NCBI GenBank assembly: GCA_026225945.1
Contig: JAMJFZ010000705.1
Span: 1,373,001-1,437,000, forward strand
DNA from: Cricetomys ansorgei
Taxonomy: Eukaryota; Chordata; Mammalia; Rodentia; Nesomyidae
Direction: 5' to 3'
Length of the DNA stretch: 64,000 bases
Positions 1 to 9,903 of the stretch are shown piece by piece. The translations under genes were made by a program, and so were the position numbers. Below the pieces are notes generated by a model. That model did no database searches. It was given only the letters and a program-made list of their open reading frames with translations, and had not been told where the DNA came from. Within the stretch, counting starts at the first letter, position 1. Every line of letters starts with the position of its first letter.

Positions 1-286
1 ACAGGGTTATAGTCTCCAAAGCAGAGGTCGGGCCTGAGCTGCAGGCAGTGCTCTGTGTTTCTTACCATCTAATAAAGCCAGCAATATGTCACTAATCTAG
101 AAAACAAAGCCGACAGTGGTAGACACCAGAGGCAGGCGCAAAGGCAATGTGAACTTTTTGATTGTATCATTTTTTTATCTACCAGTGAGCCCTTCCTGAC
201 CCCAGAGCCATGCTCACTTTCGACTCAGATTTTTGACTCAAATGCAATTTCTGGTACGTGCTCCTAATTAAGACCTCTGGCCACTG
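1..286. other. Unassigned sequence at left edge
   Basis: No repeat family, splice signal or coding pattern that I recognise. It ends at the left target duplication of the first B1 element. Confidence 0.4.
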
Positions 287-299
287 GTCCCTGCTCCTT

Positions 300-423
300 T
301 TTGTTTTGTTTTAGAGACAGGGTTTCACTGTATAGACAAGGCTGGCCTCGAACTCACAGAGAACCGCCTGCCTCTGCCTCCTAAGTGCTGGGATTAAAGG
401 TGTGTGCCACTATGCTCGGCTCT
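300..423 (-). mobile_element. B1 SINE, antisense
   Basis: Read on the minus strand this is a B1 (7SL-derived) SINE: GAGACAGGGTTTCACTG, the GGCTGGCCTCGAACTCA block, then GTGCTGGGATTAAAGG. The leading T-rich stretch is its A-tail. GTCCCTGCTCCTT (287-299) and GTCCCCTGCTCCTT (424-437) are near-identical target duplications, so this is one clean insertion. Confidence 0.93.
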
Positions 424-539
424 GTCCCCTGCTCCTTAACCCAAAACATTTTATACACTCAAGCCCCACACCTGCCTGTCTTTCCCGTTAGGTGCTCTAT
501 TACATCTTTTCTTTTAGTTCTAAAAATGGGAAATGTTTG

Positions 540-1012
540 TTATAGTGCTTGAATTTCTAAGTCCCTTATGACGTCGTGGTCTGACTGACTCTTCCTGTTT
601 CTGGTGTGTGTGTGGACGGGGTTGCAATTTGATGTTATGGAAAGCCCATCTCACTGTGAATTTCATAGTCACCCATGACTGAGTCATGTAGCCCCTCCCC
701 TACTCCTTAGCGGTTTGATCCAGCCTTCACTTAGTCCCTGCTCCCATTAGGAGTTGTAATGAACCAATGCGGGGGAGCTGGGGGGCGCTCGTGCAACATT
801 GGAGGTGACAAGGGCTTCCAGCCAGCGTTGGGAGCTGCAACAGTGCTGGGGGTTCACACAGGACGGGGAGGGGGCGTTTGGGAGGGCAGAGCAGGTGCTG
901 CCGTCAGGGTTCAGTGTCCCCTGGGCTGCTTTGCGTGAGCAGAGCAGCTAGTCGCGGCTCTGCACGTCACCAGGCGCGTGCGGAGGCGGCAAGCCCGCGG
1001 GAGCGGCGGATG
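540..1012 (+). promoter_or_regulatory. Candidate promoter and first exon ending at a GTGAGT donor
   Basis: Promoter-like composition and motifs. There is a CRE-like TGACGTCG (569-576), an AP-1 match TGAGTCA (680-686) inside TGACTGAGTCA, a CCAAT box (764-768), and then sequence that becomes CpG-rich to about 1220. The segment ends ...GCGGCGGATG at 1012, followed directly by GTGAGT, a near-perfect U1 donor. If transcribed on the plus strand, the exon would end on a single ATG codon in phase 0. That ATG lacks a purine at -3, so it may simply be leader sequence. No downstream exon is recognisable. It could equally be an enhancer or a promoter for the other strand. Confidence 0.4.
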
Positions 1013-1220
1013 GTGAGTCACGGTCCCCGCGCACCTCCGGAACTGGAGGCTGTTTGGCAGCCGCACAGCCCCCGCCAAGCTCCCCGCTCCTCCCCGCTCC
1101 TAGGGGCGGGCAAGCCTAGCGGCAGCAATGCCTGCTACTGGGCGGCAGAGGGCGCTGCGGTGCAGCTGCTGGCAAGCCACACCAGCAGAGCTGCCTCTGG
1201 CCAGAGGGGCGGCCCAGGGG
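930..1220. promoter_or_regulatory. CpG-island-like segment with GC boxes and a CTCF-like motif
   Basis: CpG dinucleotides cluster here, unlike the CpG-poor surroundings. Sp1-type GC boxes lie at 1093-1100 (GGGGCGGG) and 1206-1212. A second TGAGTCA at 1014-1020 overlaps the candidate donor. GGCAGAGGGCGCTG around 1144-1157 matches the CTCF core at all of its strongest positions. An open frame on the plus strand (878-1291) is explained by GC richness and is not called a gene. Confidence 0.5.
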
Positions 1221-1391
1221 TGGGGCTGATGGGGAGTAAACCTCAGGGCAGACTTGGTGTTTTTAAGGGAAAGGAGTGTACTTCAGGTTGATGATTCATC
1301 CCTGCACAGAGTGATGATGGAGCTGTTGACAACCCACCCCCACCCCCCACACCCCACGCAAGAGAGTGCCCTTCTTGCTTGGCCCAAGCTG

Positions 1392-1570
1392 TGTTGTGGG
1401 ATATTTGAATTAGATATTTTATAGTTATTATGTTCAAGTACACAATAAGAAAAAAGGTCCAAATTCCCATGGCGCCAACCCCATCTATATTACCTTCTTA
1501 TTCTTAACATGAACAAATGGCTTCCTGTCTGTTGTGGGATGTTTGAATTAGATATTTTATAGTTATTATG
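1392..1570. repeat. Pair of 41-bp direct repeats, 138 bp apart
   Basis: Positions 1392-1432 and 1530-1570 are the same 41-bp AT-rich unit (TGTTGTGGGAT/ATTTGAATTAG...TTATTATG) with one difference. The DNA between does not continue the similarity. The second copy begins an LTR-like segment, so this may be duplication of the start of a dispersed repeat. Confidence 0.8.
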
Positions 1571-1890
1571 GGATCACACTCCTGTGTATATGCTGTATGG
1601 GGGAAGGGTGCTTCCTGATGCCTTGCAGCGTGTAATGGACTTGCTTCCTACCTGTTAACACCTCTGTGCTAAAAACAATGGAGTAGCCCCCCCAGATCTC
1701 CACATGAACAGCTCATTTCCGGATAGGCACAAGTCTGCTGGTAGACCTTGGAAGTGTTAGGTTCCATTCATTTGTGTAATTAAGGCCTCTGTAAAGAGAG
1801 GAGGGAGTTTTTAATCAATAAAGCACCTAGGGGCTAAGGCAGAGGAAAGCAGAACCAGGAGGAGAGAGATGTGAGGAGGCCATGGGAGAG
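1530..1890 (+). mobile_element. Probable LTR-like dispersed rodent repeat, family not resolved
   Basis: The order of segments (a TGTTGTGGGATGTTTG start, CTTCCTGATGCCTTG, a TAATGGACTTGCTTCCT block, AATTAAGGCCTCTGTAAAG, then AATCAATAAAGCACC like a polyadenylation signal, then an AG-rich end) reads like a rodent solo LTR or fragment. I cannot name the family or find clean target duplications. Confidence 0.35.
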
Positions 1891-1894
1891 GATA

Positions 1895-2000
1895 TGGCGT
1901 CATGGCTCATTATTAACATCTCAACGGAAATAATTAATAATCATTTAACGAAGCTGTCTAAAGCTGACAGCATTCTCCTCTCCTTAGAGAGGGTCCCTAA
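1895..2000. promoter_or_regulatory. AT-rich homeodomain-site cluster, possible conserved element
   Basis: Non-repetitive segment with overlapping TAAT/ATTA cores (CATTATTAAC at about 1908; ATAATTAATAATCATTTA at about 1930-1947), followed by AAAGCTGACAG. Homeodomain and POU factors bind such cores. Purely motif-based; no expression evidence can be seen. Confidence 0.25.
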
Positions 2001-2205
2001 TAGAGTGGGTTCCCTCTTTTCAAAATGGATCTGCCCAGGGGACCCAGCCTGAGACCTTCTTTCCTATGATGAATGCCACTTGAGAGAAGTGGCCTAAGAT
2101 TTGTGCTGACAGTAATGCAGGGCAGGAGAAAGTGCTCTATTTAGTGGGACCAAAGTTTTACTGTCATTTTTTTGCCTTGAGGTTGCTGTGTGTGTGACTT
2201 TGGGC

Positions 2206-2279
2206 TTTTGTTCAGAATGGAACCCATAGCCTTGTGTATGCTAGATAAGTGTGGTTCCACCAAACAGCCTCCCAACCCC
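2206..2279 (-). mobile_element. ID SINE, antisense, diverged
   Basis: The minus strand reads as a tRNA-derived ID element: AATGGAACCCATAGCCTTGTG, TATGCTAGATAAGTG, then the remnant of the pol III A box. Heavily diverged. Confidence 0.6.
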
Positions 2280-2290
2280 AAACTTAAGCT

Positions 2291-2320
2291 TGTTATTCAT
2301 TCATTCATTCATTCATTCAG
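2291..2320. repeat. (ATTC)n microsatellite
   Basis: About six tandem ATTC units. Such runs often mark the 3' tail of an antisense L2 or MIR, and the following 100 bases vaguely resemble that class. Confidence 0.9.
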
Positions 2321-2329
2321 AAAATGTCC

Positions 2330-3710
2330 ACTGTGTTAGAAAGCCAGTTACAGTGCAGAGAAAGGAGGAAGCTAAATGTAAGAACAATGACCCTGAACAG
2401 GAAACAGCTTAAGATTGACAAGAGCTGTGCATCTAAGTGGGCCATAATGCTTACTGAGTGAATAAATGCAAGGACTCCAATGCACACTGGATCAGAGTTG
2501 TTTTGATCGCTGATGTGTTCTAGGAACACACAACAGTTACTGACACATAGGCGCTCGTTTGTCAAATGAGTGATAGAGAAATGCCTTGAGTGTTTTGTGG
2601 GCCCAGAAGAGGGCGTGGAACCCAGAAGAGTACAGGATGAAGAAGACATTAGCTGGGCAGGTCAGTGCCAGATGAAGGGCAATACAGGAAAGAGCCTTGG
2701 CAAAGTACGGAGTTCTCCATCCTCACCTCTCTGTGCCTCCATCTCCTCATTCAAGGAGAAAAGCATAGAGATGACTCTGCAGCCTCTCATATTCTTTTAG
2801 CTCTAAGACTGCTTCCAAAAATGAACCCAAGCATATAGGATAGGGCCTGACCAGAGCTTTTCAGCCTTTCAGCCAGGGAGGCTGAGGTTTTGAACTCTGG
2901 CTCAGCCCATCTTCAGATTACAAGCTTGGCTATCTTCCATGCTGCTCCCTCCCCCTCACTCTGTCTTCCCTCTAACTCCCACAGAATAAATTATAAATGA
3001 ATTATCTATAGCAAAAAAGTCTGCTCTTGCTTGTGTTTTGCCATGATTTTTTTCTTTGTATTAATTTGTGTTTCAAAATAAAGTCTTTGTTATTTACAGA
3101 ATTTTGTACTAACACAGTTTCATTGTAGAAAAACAAGTCAGCACTTTTGTACTAAGAATAAAATAAAATCCAACCATATTTTCACCATCCGGTGTAGTTC
3201 TTGGATTTTGGAGTGCCTTCACTAAAATTTGCGCACACTGGCATTCATCCGGCTAGAACTGGCACAGATTGAGTCTTATGTTCCTAACAAAAGCATGAAC
3301 TAAGGACAGTGCTCACTTACCCTCTGTCAGCTGTAACTCAGATGCCAAGAGATTTTGGTTGAGAGTCCCAATCTTTAACCAGCTGAGGTTCCTCATGGTA
3401 AGTCCTAGAGAAGTCAGAGGACTCTCTTTGAGGCCATCTCTACTTCCACACCACTGTATGGATGCCTCCCTAAGCCTTTTGTTGGGTTAGAGTTCTCTTT
3501 GATTTCGGAGGGCCACAGAGACAATGCTGAATTCCCTGCTGAGAGGGAGAGCTGGGAACTGGTGCTTAATCGTGGATGACTCAGATTTTCTTGGGCTTCT
3601 TTAAAGCTCCAGTGTAAGTACAAGAACTCTTTTTTTGCCTTCAGTCCTTGCTTTTCAATGTGTCCAGTGACATAAATAGCAAAGTCTTAGAAGGTGGTTT
3701 GTATGTGGAA
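2330..3710. other. Unassigned, largely single-copy sequence
   Basis: About 1.4 kb without recognisable interspersed repeats, splice-flanked open frames or CpG clustering. The frames at 2317-2649 (-), 2570-2800 (+) and 3414-3623 (-) have no family resemblance. 2990-3180 is AT-rich with several AATAAA-like words, but there is no transcript context. Confidence 0.4.
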
Positions 3711-3715
3711 GATTG

Positions 3716-3843
3716 GGAGACACAACCAGGGATGGTGCACTCCATAGGCAGAGGCAAGATGATTGCCACAAGTTCTAGGCCAACTAAGGCTACATAGCCA
3801 GACACTATCTCAAAAACAACAGCAACAACAGCAACAACGGTAC
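3716..3843 (+). mobile_element. Old B1 SINE fragment
   Basis: Sense B1 remnant: GGGATGGTGCACTCC, GCAGAGGCAAGATGATTGCC, AAGTTCTAGGCC, GGCTACATAGCCAGACACTATCTCAAAAA, ending in a (CAACAG)n-type tail. High divergence suggests an early proto-B1 copy. Confidence 0.7.
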
Positions 3844-3889
3844 AAACAAAAGGGATTAAGAGGTAGAGTGTAGATTCTGTTGTTTTTAT

Positions 3890-4303
3890 AATTTTATTTT
3901 TTGAGATGGGGTCTTCCTGTTTAGCCCAGCTGGCCTTGACTTGCAATCCTCCTGCCTCAGCCTCCAGAGTACTAAGACTGCAGCTATATACCACCACACC
4001 TGGCACATTGTGTTTTATAAGGTCTGGAGCAGAACATAAATGCTTTCATTTTATTTTTTATGTTTTTTCTTGTTGTCGTTTGTTTTAGATAGTGTCTCAT
4101 ACTGCACCCCAGGCTGACCTGAAACTCACTGCAAGCCTCCTGCCTCAGTCTCCTAAGTGCTAGGATTCCAGGCATGAGTCACCATGCCTAGCTTATTTTG
4201 AGACAGAATCTGGCTAAGTTGCCCAGGCTGGTTTCAAACTCCTGGGACCCAAGGATCCTTTTGCCTGAGCCTCATAAGTACCTGGGACTTCAGGTGCATA
4301 GTC
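3890..4303 (-). mobile_element. Tandem cluster of three old antisense B1-type SINEs
   Basis: Three antisense 7SL-derived units lie head to tail: about 3890-4007 (TTTGAGATGGGGTCTTCC ... CACCACACCTGGC), 4078-4193 (TTAGATAGTGTCTCAT ... CACCATGCCTAGC) and 4195-4303 (TTTGAGACAGAATCTGGC ... AGGTGCATAGTCC). Each keeps the CAGCCTCC / AGTGCTAGGATT-type core. They are very diverged, as expected of proto-B1 families. Confidence 0.75.
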
Positions 4304-4321
4304 CTCATTCATAGCTATACT

Positions 4322-4580
4322 TTGCATTTCCTAATAAGCTTTCAAGTTGTTGTGATACAGCCGGTCCACAGACCACACTTTGAACTGCCAAGGTCTGTAT
4401 TAAGGTGTGTTCAACCAACTACTGCCCAGCCTGTGAGCTACATGCAGCCAAGCATAACCATGACTGAGGCCCAACACAAAGTCATAAAGCTACTCAAAAC
4501 ATTTTGAGTTTTTTGTGATTTTCTTAACATGGTTCTTAAGCCTGAACTTTGTAAACGACAACATTATACCCCAGTATCAA
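4322..4580 (-). mobile_element. Ancient hAT-like repeat remnant
   Basis: TGCCCAGCCTGTGAGCTACA, GAGGCCCAACACAAAGTC, AAAACATTTTGAGTTTTTTG and GTGATTTTCTTAAC follow, in reversed order, the body of an old eutherian DNA repeat. The name is uncertain; ends and target duplication are not visible. Confidence 0.4.
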
Positions 4581-4683
4581 ATGGTTAGACATGGCTATTA
4601 GATTCATTTTTGCCCTTGTCTTTCCTGGAGGTAAAGGGACAGGGGAGACATGGGCACTCTATAAAAGTTAGAGTATGTATTTT

Positions 4684-5305
4684 TGGTTGTGAGCCTAGCC
4701 TTTAATGGCTGAGCCATCAGAGACCCACAACCAAGCATTAGGTGGAGGGAGAGAGTGCAAATTGGAAATCTCCATTGGATCCCCCCTCCTCAGAGCTTGG
4801 GGAAGCCCATGGAAGAGGGAGAGAAAGGATTATAAGAACTAGAGGGGTTGAGGTCATCAGGAGAACATGGCCCACAGAATAAACTAAGCAGGGCTTATAG
4901 GGGCTCACAGAGACTGAGGCAGCAATCATGGAGCTTGCATGGGTCTACACTAGGTCCTCATATATGCCCCTAGGACTGTGTATATGTTATGGCTGTTAGC
5001 TTGTTGTTTTTGTGGGACTCCTATCAGGAGTGAGGGTGTCTCTTACTCCTTTGCCTGATCTTGGGATCCTTCTCCTCCTACTGGGTTGCTGCATGCAGCC
5101 TTGATATGAGGGTTTGTCCGTAGTCTTACTGTGTCGTCTTGTGCTCTTTTGGCTGATATCCCTGGGAGGCCTGCTCTTCTAAAGGGGCATGGAGGGAAAG
5201 TGGAACTGGGGGAGAGGGAAAGCGGAGGGGGTACTGGGACAAATGGGGGAAGGGGAAACTTCTATTGGGATGTATTGTACCAAAGAAGAATAAAAAAAGT
5301 TAAAG
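4684..5305 (+). mobile_element. L1 (Lx-type) 3' UTR, truncated
   Basis: Recognisable rodent L1 3' UTR in order: AGGATTATAAGAACTAGAGG, ACATGGCCCACAGAATAAAC, TTGCATGGGTCTACACTAGG, TTGTGGGACTCCTATCAGG, CCTTCTCCTCCTACTGGGTT, a G/A-rich run, GGGATGTATTGTACCAAAG and AATAAAAAAAG at the end. Only the 3' UTR is present; ORF1 and ORF2 are missing, the usual 5' truncation. The plus-strand frame at 5131-5313 is an artefact of this element. Confidence 0.85.
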
Positions 5306-5320
5306 TATGTTAACACCATC

Positions 5321-5351
5321 CCCTACACACACAAACACACACACATACACC
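5321..5351. repeat. Short (CA)n tract
   Basis: Interrupted CA dinucleotide run just after the L1 A-rich end, plausibly grown from that tail. Confidence 0.85.
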
Positions 5352-5359
5352 ATTGAGAT

Positions 5360-5695
5360 TTGTATCCTGGGTGTTTGGTGAGTGCTTGTTAAGTGAAGAT
5401 AGAAAACTGAGGAGTGAGCAGACTTAAATTGACACTTTTTCCTCTCCAATGATTTACTCATTTCAGTGGCAATATTGTCAGCTTCCTGGTCATCAAATGG
5501 AACCCATTTGACAGCTGTCCTGGCTCTGCCTTTCCTTTTTCAGTGTTTTTGTCCTTACACACTTCTCATCTGTCCCCTGCCTTCTTGTTTCTGGTCGCTT
5601 TCCTATTGAATTTAAGATCACTGACTGTATGAGTGTTGAGGGAAAGTCAGTGGGCAAAGAAAGGGAGCTTTTCCTCAGGGCTGGGTGGGACCTAA
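5360..5695. other. Unassigned sequence
   Basis: No repeat or coding feature recognised between the CA tract and the MIR. Confidence 0.35.
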
Positions 5696-5699
5696 AACC

Positions 5700-5852
5700 C
5701 CCTTACTATGTGTCTATACCAGTCTGTGAGGCTGACATTATTATTCCGTAGGTAACCGACACTCAGAGAAGTTGAGTTACCTGTACAAGGTCTCATAGCA
5801 AGAAAGTGATGAGTTGAGATTTGAATCCAAACATAGCTCACTCCAAAGCCTC
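5700..5852 (-). mobile_element. MIR SINE, antisense
   Basis: Antisense MIR core order: CTTACTATGTGTC, ATTATTATTCCGTAGGTAAC, CACTCAGAGAAGTTGAG, TACAAGGTCTCATAGCAAG, TGAGATTTGAATCCAAAC. About 150 bp, diverged as expected of an element that predates rodents. Confidence 0.8.
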
Positions 5853-6054
5853 CCCATTCACTAAAGCATCCCTTTGTCTTATTCATGTTGAAGATAGAAG
5901 GTTAGGTAAGTAGTCTAAGGTTAGCCAAGTGGTCAGAGATTGGTTTGAGATTGGAACGTCCTTTTGGACATTTAAACTACATTTTCATTAGGTAATTCAT
6001 CTTTTGGAAGCCTTTGGAGACACCCTTTTACCTGTAGACTAGAATGGATGTTTC

Positions 6055-6182
6055 TGAGTCTGACAGTCAAGGCCCTCCATGGCCCCTTGACTCAGCTCAG
6101 CTCTTCTTCCCAGCCTGACTTTTCTCCTCCCAGAATCCTCTTCCTTCGTCCCTTCTGCCATGCTTTAGCATTTCCTTGCTGC
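6055..6182 (-). mobile_element. L2 LINE fragment, antisense
   Basis: CAAGGCCCTCCATGGCCCC followed by pyrimidine-rich TCTCCTCCCAGAATCC matches the antisense 3' portion of L2. Old and short. Confidence 0.5.
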
Positions 6183-6204
6183 AGTGCCCTAGCTCTCTGG
6201 GTTT

Positions 6205-6298
6205 TGGGGGGCTAGGATGGGAAAGGACTCGCTTTATGGCTCAGGCTGGCCTGGAACTTAATGTCTTTGATGGCTAACATTGATTATCAACTTCACAG
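6205..6298 (-). mobile_element. B1 fragment joined to a hAT (RCHARR1-like) fragment
   Basis: 6205-6262 is the 5'-most antisense B1 part (GGCTCAGGCTGGCCTGGAACT). It stops abruptly and continues as GATGGCTAACATTGATTATCAACTTCAC (6268-6298), in plus orientation, resembling the start of the hAT element seen complete at 24.4 kb. Confidence 0.5.
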
Positions 6299-6719
6299 GA
6301 TCAGACATCCATGCCCTAGCACTTAGCACCTCCATTTCCTAGAAACATCTGAGTTGTGTCTTTCCCTGAACTCTTTTTTGAATTATATGACACTTGGTCC
6401 TAAATGCTGCCTCAGATTGCCCCAACTCCGTGATCTGATCTGTGACGCCTCACACCCAACTGCCTTTTACATTTCGGCCTGAAGACAGTATTCCAGGCCC
6501 TTGTTTGGCCTGAAGGCAAAGGCTGCCTGCTTCACTGTTCACATATGTCTATTACTGCTTTTCAGATCATGCCTTCATAAGCAAGCTCTAGCTCCTAGGA
6601 GGGGCAGGACTGTTTTATTCCTCTCTTTATCCCTCACAAATCAAACCTTTCATTTCATTTATCCCCTGCCCGCTCATGGTTTTTCTCTTTTCTTTTTCTT
6701 TTAAGGTTTGCTTATTTAA

Positions 6720-6850
6720 TTAGTTTTTCTTTAGGCAGGGTCTCATGTAGCCCAGGTAACTACATTGCCAAGGGTGACCTTGAACTCTGAGTCTCCTGCT
6801 TCCATCTCCCAAATTCTGGGATTACAGTTGTGTACCACCATGCCCAGCCT
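6720..6850 (-). mobile_element. B1 SINE, antisense
   Basis: CTTTAGGCAGGGTCTCATG, GGGTGACCTTGAACTC, AAATTCTGGGATTACAG, ACCACCATGCCCAGCC in order. Carries an insertion around CCCAGGTAACTACATTGCC. The T-rich 5' side is the reversed tail. Confidence 0.85.
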
Positions 6851-6859
6851 TCATTTATT

Positions 6860-7970
6860 TTTGGAGATCCAAATGTCCTCTTCCTGCCAGGCATGGTTCT
6901 GAGGGAAGGCAAAGTGCTCTAAAAGATTCAGATCAACAGGGCAGTTCAATAATGTGAGACTGACAAATTGATTTTGGGCCCAGGCCAATAGAAATATTTG
7001 TGAAAATGGTTGGCAAATAGGCGGGGCCCACCCATTCCCAGAGCAGATAAGCAGGGAAGTTGTGTGGTGCTGAGGCTAGCTTTAGCAGTCATGGAGAGAA
7101 GCGAGAGAAGGAGAAGGAGCATTGTCTGCATTTTCCAAATGAGCACGTAGAAGGGGAAGTTGTGATTATGTTGCTGTTGAAAACAGCATTCCCACTTGTT
7201 ACCTGAAACAATAGGAGCTGGGAGTATAGTTCTGAGAGGTAGTGACGTCATGGGAATAGCATGAAACTAAGCTCCTTGCAGACCATGACACTTTGACCTG
7301 GGGTTTGGTCCCAGCTCTACTTCTGTCTCGCTTACTGTCGAGCCTCGCTGGGCTGTTTCCCTGGCGTGGACTGATATGGCGGGGTAGGGAGTAGGTTGGT
7401 GTGTGAGCAGTTTGAACTGTCTGCTTCTTCCAAGCCCTGGACATTTTTGGCATGTGACAGAGACAGAAGCACAGATTGGGGAGTTTCTCCTGGAAGGCAA
7501 GACACAGTCAAGGTGGCTGGAGACATGGCAGTGCCTGGACTCCAGGGCCTGATCCAGGGAGGGCTGGTAGTTTGGTGATGTGTTCAGGAGCTGGGAAGTT
7601 GACATGTTCTGACAGAAACTGACTGAAAAGGTTTTGGTAGGAACTGACAGACTGAAGGAGACAGGAACTGAAGGAGAGGGGGAAGCCAGGAGGATGGAGA
7701 TTTCCTTTGCCTCCAGGGGCCTGAGAGAGAACAATCTTGAGTCCCAGGTTTAGCTCTGCCTGCACACTAAAAAGTGGCTTCAGGCATGCTCTTGCCTCCT
7801 TCAGTGTCTCAGCTGCCACATGTGCCCAGTGAGACATCAAGGCTGAACCTCCTCAACCTAAGCTGTAGACAACTGCAACAAGTTAGAAAACTCTTTAGAT
7901 TCCCAAACTACCTGTTAGTTTGCAGGAAATTTCTGAACTCTTTTTTGTTTGTCCTGGGGTTTGTTTTTGT
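6860..7970. other. Unassigned sequence with a perfect CRE
   Basis: About 1.1 kb, no interspersed repeats recognised. Several overlapping minus-strand frames (7199-7840) share the same GC-richer stretch in different frames and show no domain, so none is called. The palindrome TGACGTCA lies at 7243-7250. Confidence 0.4.
7243..7250. promoter_or_regulatory. Perfect CRE palindrome
   Basis: TGACGTCA, the full cAMP response element bound by CREB/ATF dimers. CpG-containing 8-mers are rare in this CpG-poor DNA. No TATA, CpG cluster or donor lies close by, so function is unproven. Confidence 0.45.
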
Positions 7971-8028
7971 CTCATTTTGGTTTTGAGACAGGATCTATGT
8001 AGCCAACTCACCCAATGTTCTAAATCTT

Positions 8029-8200
8029 TTTTTTTTTTTTAATGGTTTTTGGTTTTTCAAGACAGAGTTTCTCTGTTGTAACTCTGACTGTCCCGGAACT
8101 CACTCTGTAGACCAGGCTGGCCTCGAACTCACAGTGATCCACCTGCCTCTGTCTCCCAAGTGCTGGGATTAGAGTCGTGAGCCACCACTGCCTGATTAAA
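8029..8200 (-). mobile_element. B1 SINE, antisense, full length with exact target duplication
   Basis: Complete antisense B1 (T-run, TTTCAAGACAGAGTTTCTC, TGTTGTAACTCTGACTGTCC, GTGCTGGGATTAGAG, GAGCCACCACTGCCTG). GTTCTAAATCTT flanks it exactly at 8017-8028 and 8201-8212. It sits in an older B1 left end (about 7976-8016, TTTTGAGACAGGATCTATG). It carries the TTGTAACTCT variant discussed in the findings. Confidence 0.95.
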
Positions 8201-8654
8201 GTTCTAAATCTTAAATGGGAAGCCTAGGGCCACGCTAGAGGTTGCAGTGAGAGTGGCAGTGAGGGGAGCCCACGAGAGACACCACCGGAAGACGCCTTGG
8301 GCACTTTCAGAGGTTACACCTAAGGGTGGACAGACCCTGAAAAGGAGCTTGCTTCAAGACTCAGCAAGACTTGGTTTTTGCAATATTGTAAAAGATTTTT
8401 AAAGAGCTCAGGCCCCCAAACAATACAGAAAGTGTAGCAGTATGCCTGCAAACCCAGGGCCTTGTGCATAGCAGCCAAGCACTGACCACAGCATGAGCCC
8501 TGTATTGAAGGAGTCCTTTTTGCACACAAGATCTTAGTTGGAGGTAGGTCTCTGGGTTTGGACAAATGAACTCCAAACCCTGATTGGTAGGCCCTTTTGT
8601 GGATAACAGTAGTAAGAGCTGACGCCTGATGAAGGTCTCCAGCAACTCAATGTG

Positions 8655-8822
8655 GAACTAAGCACATCATTTGTGTTCATCAACTCCTTTCATCCTTGCA
8701 GCAGCCCACACTTTACAGATGAAGAGACAGGCACAGAGGGGCTAAGGAAGGTGCCCAGATTGTACAGCTGATGAGTGTAGGAGCAGTCAAAGCTCTCTCC
8801 AGAGCAGTAAAGTGCAGTGCTC
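8655..8822 (-). mobile_element. MIR SINE, antisense
   Basis: ACTTTACAGATGAAGAGAC, CAGAGGGGCTAAGGAAG, TGCCCAGATTGTACAGCTG, AGTAAAGTGCAGTGCTC follow the antisense MIR consensus order. Confidence 0.75.
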
Positions 8823-8829
8823 TTAGCAG

Positions 8830-9790
8830 CACCTGTAACTGTCACCAGTAGAATTACAGCTATCTTCAGATCACGTTATGGCTGTTGCAGGTATCTCAGA
8901 AACCATTTATGTTCATCACTATGTACTTGGAAATTACGGTAGTCATTAGATCCATTGCTGGATCTTGTTATATTGAATGTATTAATCAAGCAGCACACAC
9001 AACTACATTGTAAATTGCGCTTCAGGAGCCTGTCATCAGTTTTCCTTTCTGATCCTAGGTAATTTACTTACTGCATTGAAAAGCATTTTTCCTGAGAAAG
9101 GGTCGATGAGCACTGTTTGGTTGCCAAGTCTGTGTATGGCAGGACTGGACAGACTCTGATGCTAGGTGCTGAGGGCTCTCAGTACCACTCCAGGCCCCTC
9201 ACTTGCTCTCTCACTTTCCCCAAACCAGGCATGATGACCACCAGGGGATCTGGGCAGGCTGGAGTCACTAGCTAAGTGGTAAGGTTGGGACAGACATCTA
9301 GGACTGTCTAAGAGTTCATTCTGTGCCTACCATGGCTCTGCCTTCTCTGAAAGTTGAGTGTCTGCCGTTCAGTACAGTTCCCTCAAACAAAAATGACCTT
9401 CTTAAGAAAAAGGACATCTGATGAGCAGGAGGCAACACTACCTTGGTATTCCCCTGCCCCCATCCAGTGCATCTCCATTGCTAGCATTTAGAGCAAGGGT
9501 CTTTTCAGGTCACAGGGGAACATGCAAGAGTGGGCCGTGTGTGTGTGTCCCAATGTCTGCCAGCTCACCCAATGCTTGAGGCCATATCCCAAGGTTCATG
9601 GGTGCCTGCTTGTGCACAGTTAGACTCATGTTAGTGGCTTATACTTCAGTTTCCTCATACCTGTTAGCTGAACTGCCCTGCTCTGATTCCCTGATATGAT
9701 CAACAATGGACAGCCTTAGCTTCCTGCTTCGAACCTCTGCCTGCAAGTCAGAATGACCGAGGGAGCTGTTTCGTTTGTCTCTGCTGACTT
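8830..9790. other. Unassigned sequence
   Basis: About 1 kb without recognised repeats or coding signal. A short TG run occurs near 9536-9548. Confidence 0.35.
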
Positions 9791-9794
9791 CTTT

Positions 9795-9903
9795 TGACAA
9801 AGTGTCTTACTTTTCAGTCCAGGATGGCCTTGAACTCTGTGTCTTCCTGCCTCAGTCTCCTGAGTACTGGAATTACAGACAGGAGCCTCTACCCCTGCTT
9901 GCC
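9795..9903 (-). mobile_element. B1 SINE, antisense, diverged
   Basis: CAGGATGGCCTTGAACTCTG, CTGCCTCAGTCTCCTGAGTA, GGAATTACAGACAGG preserve the antisense B1 core; the 5' part is eroded. Confidence 0.75.

Noticed and set aside
878..1291. 137-codon plus-strand frame in the CpG-rich region
   Set aside because: Begins inside the putative leader and crosses the strong GTGAGT site; explained by GC content.
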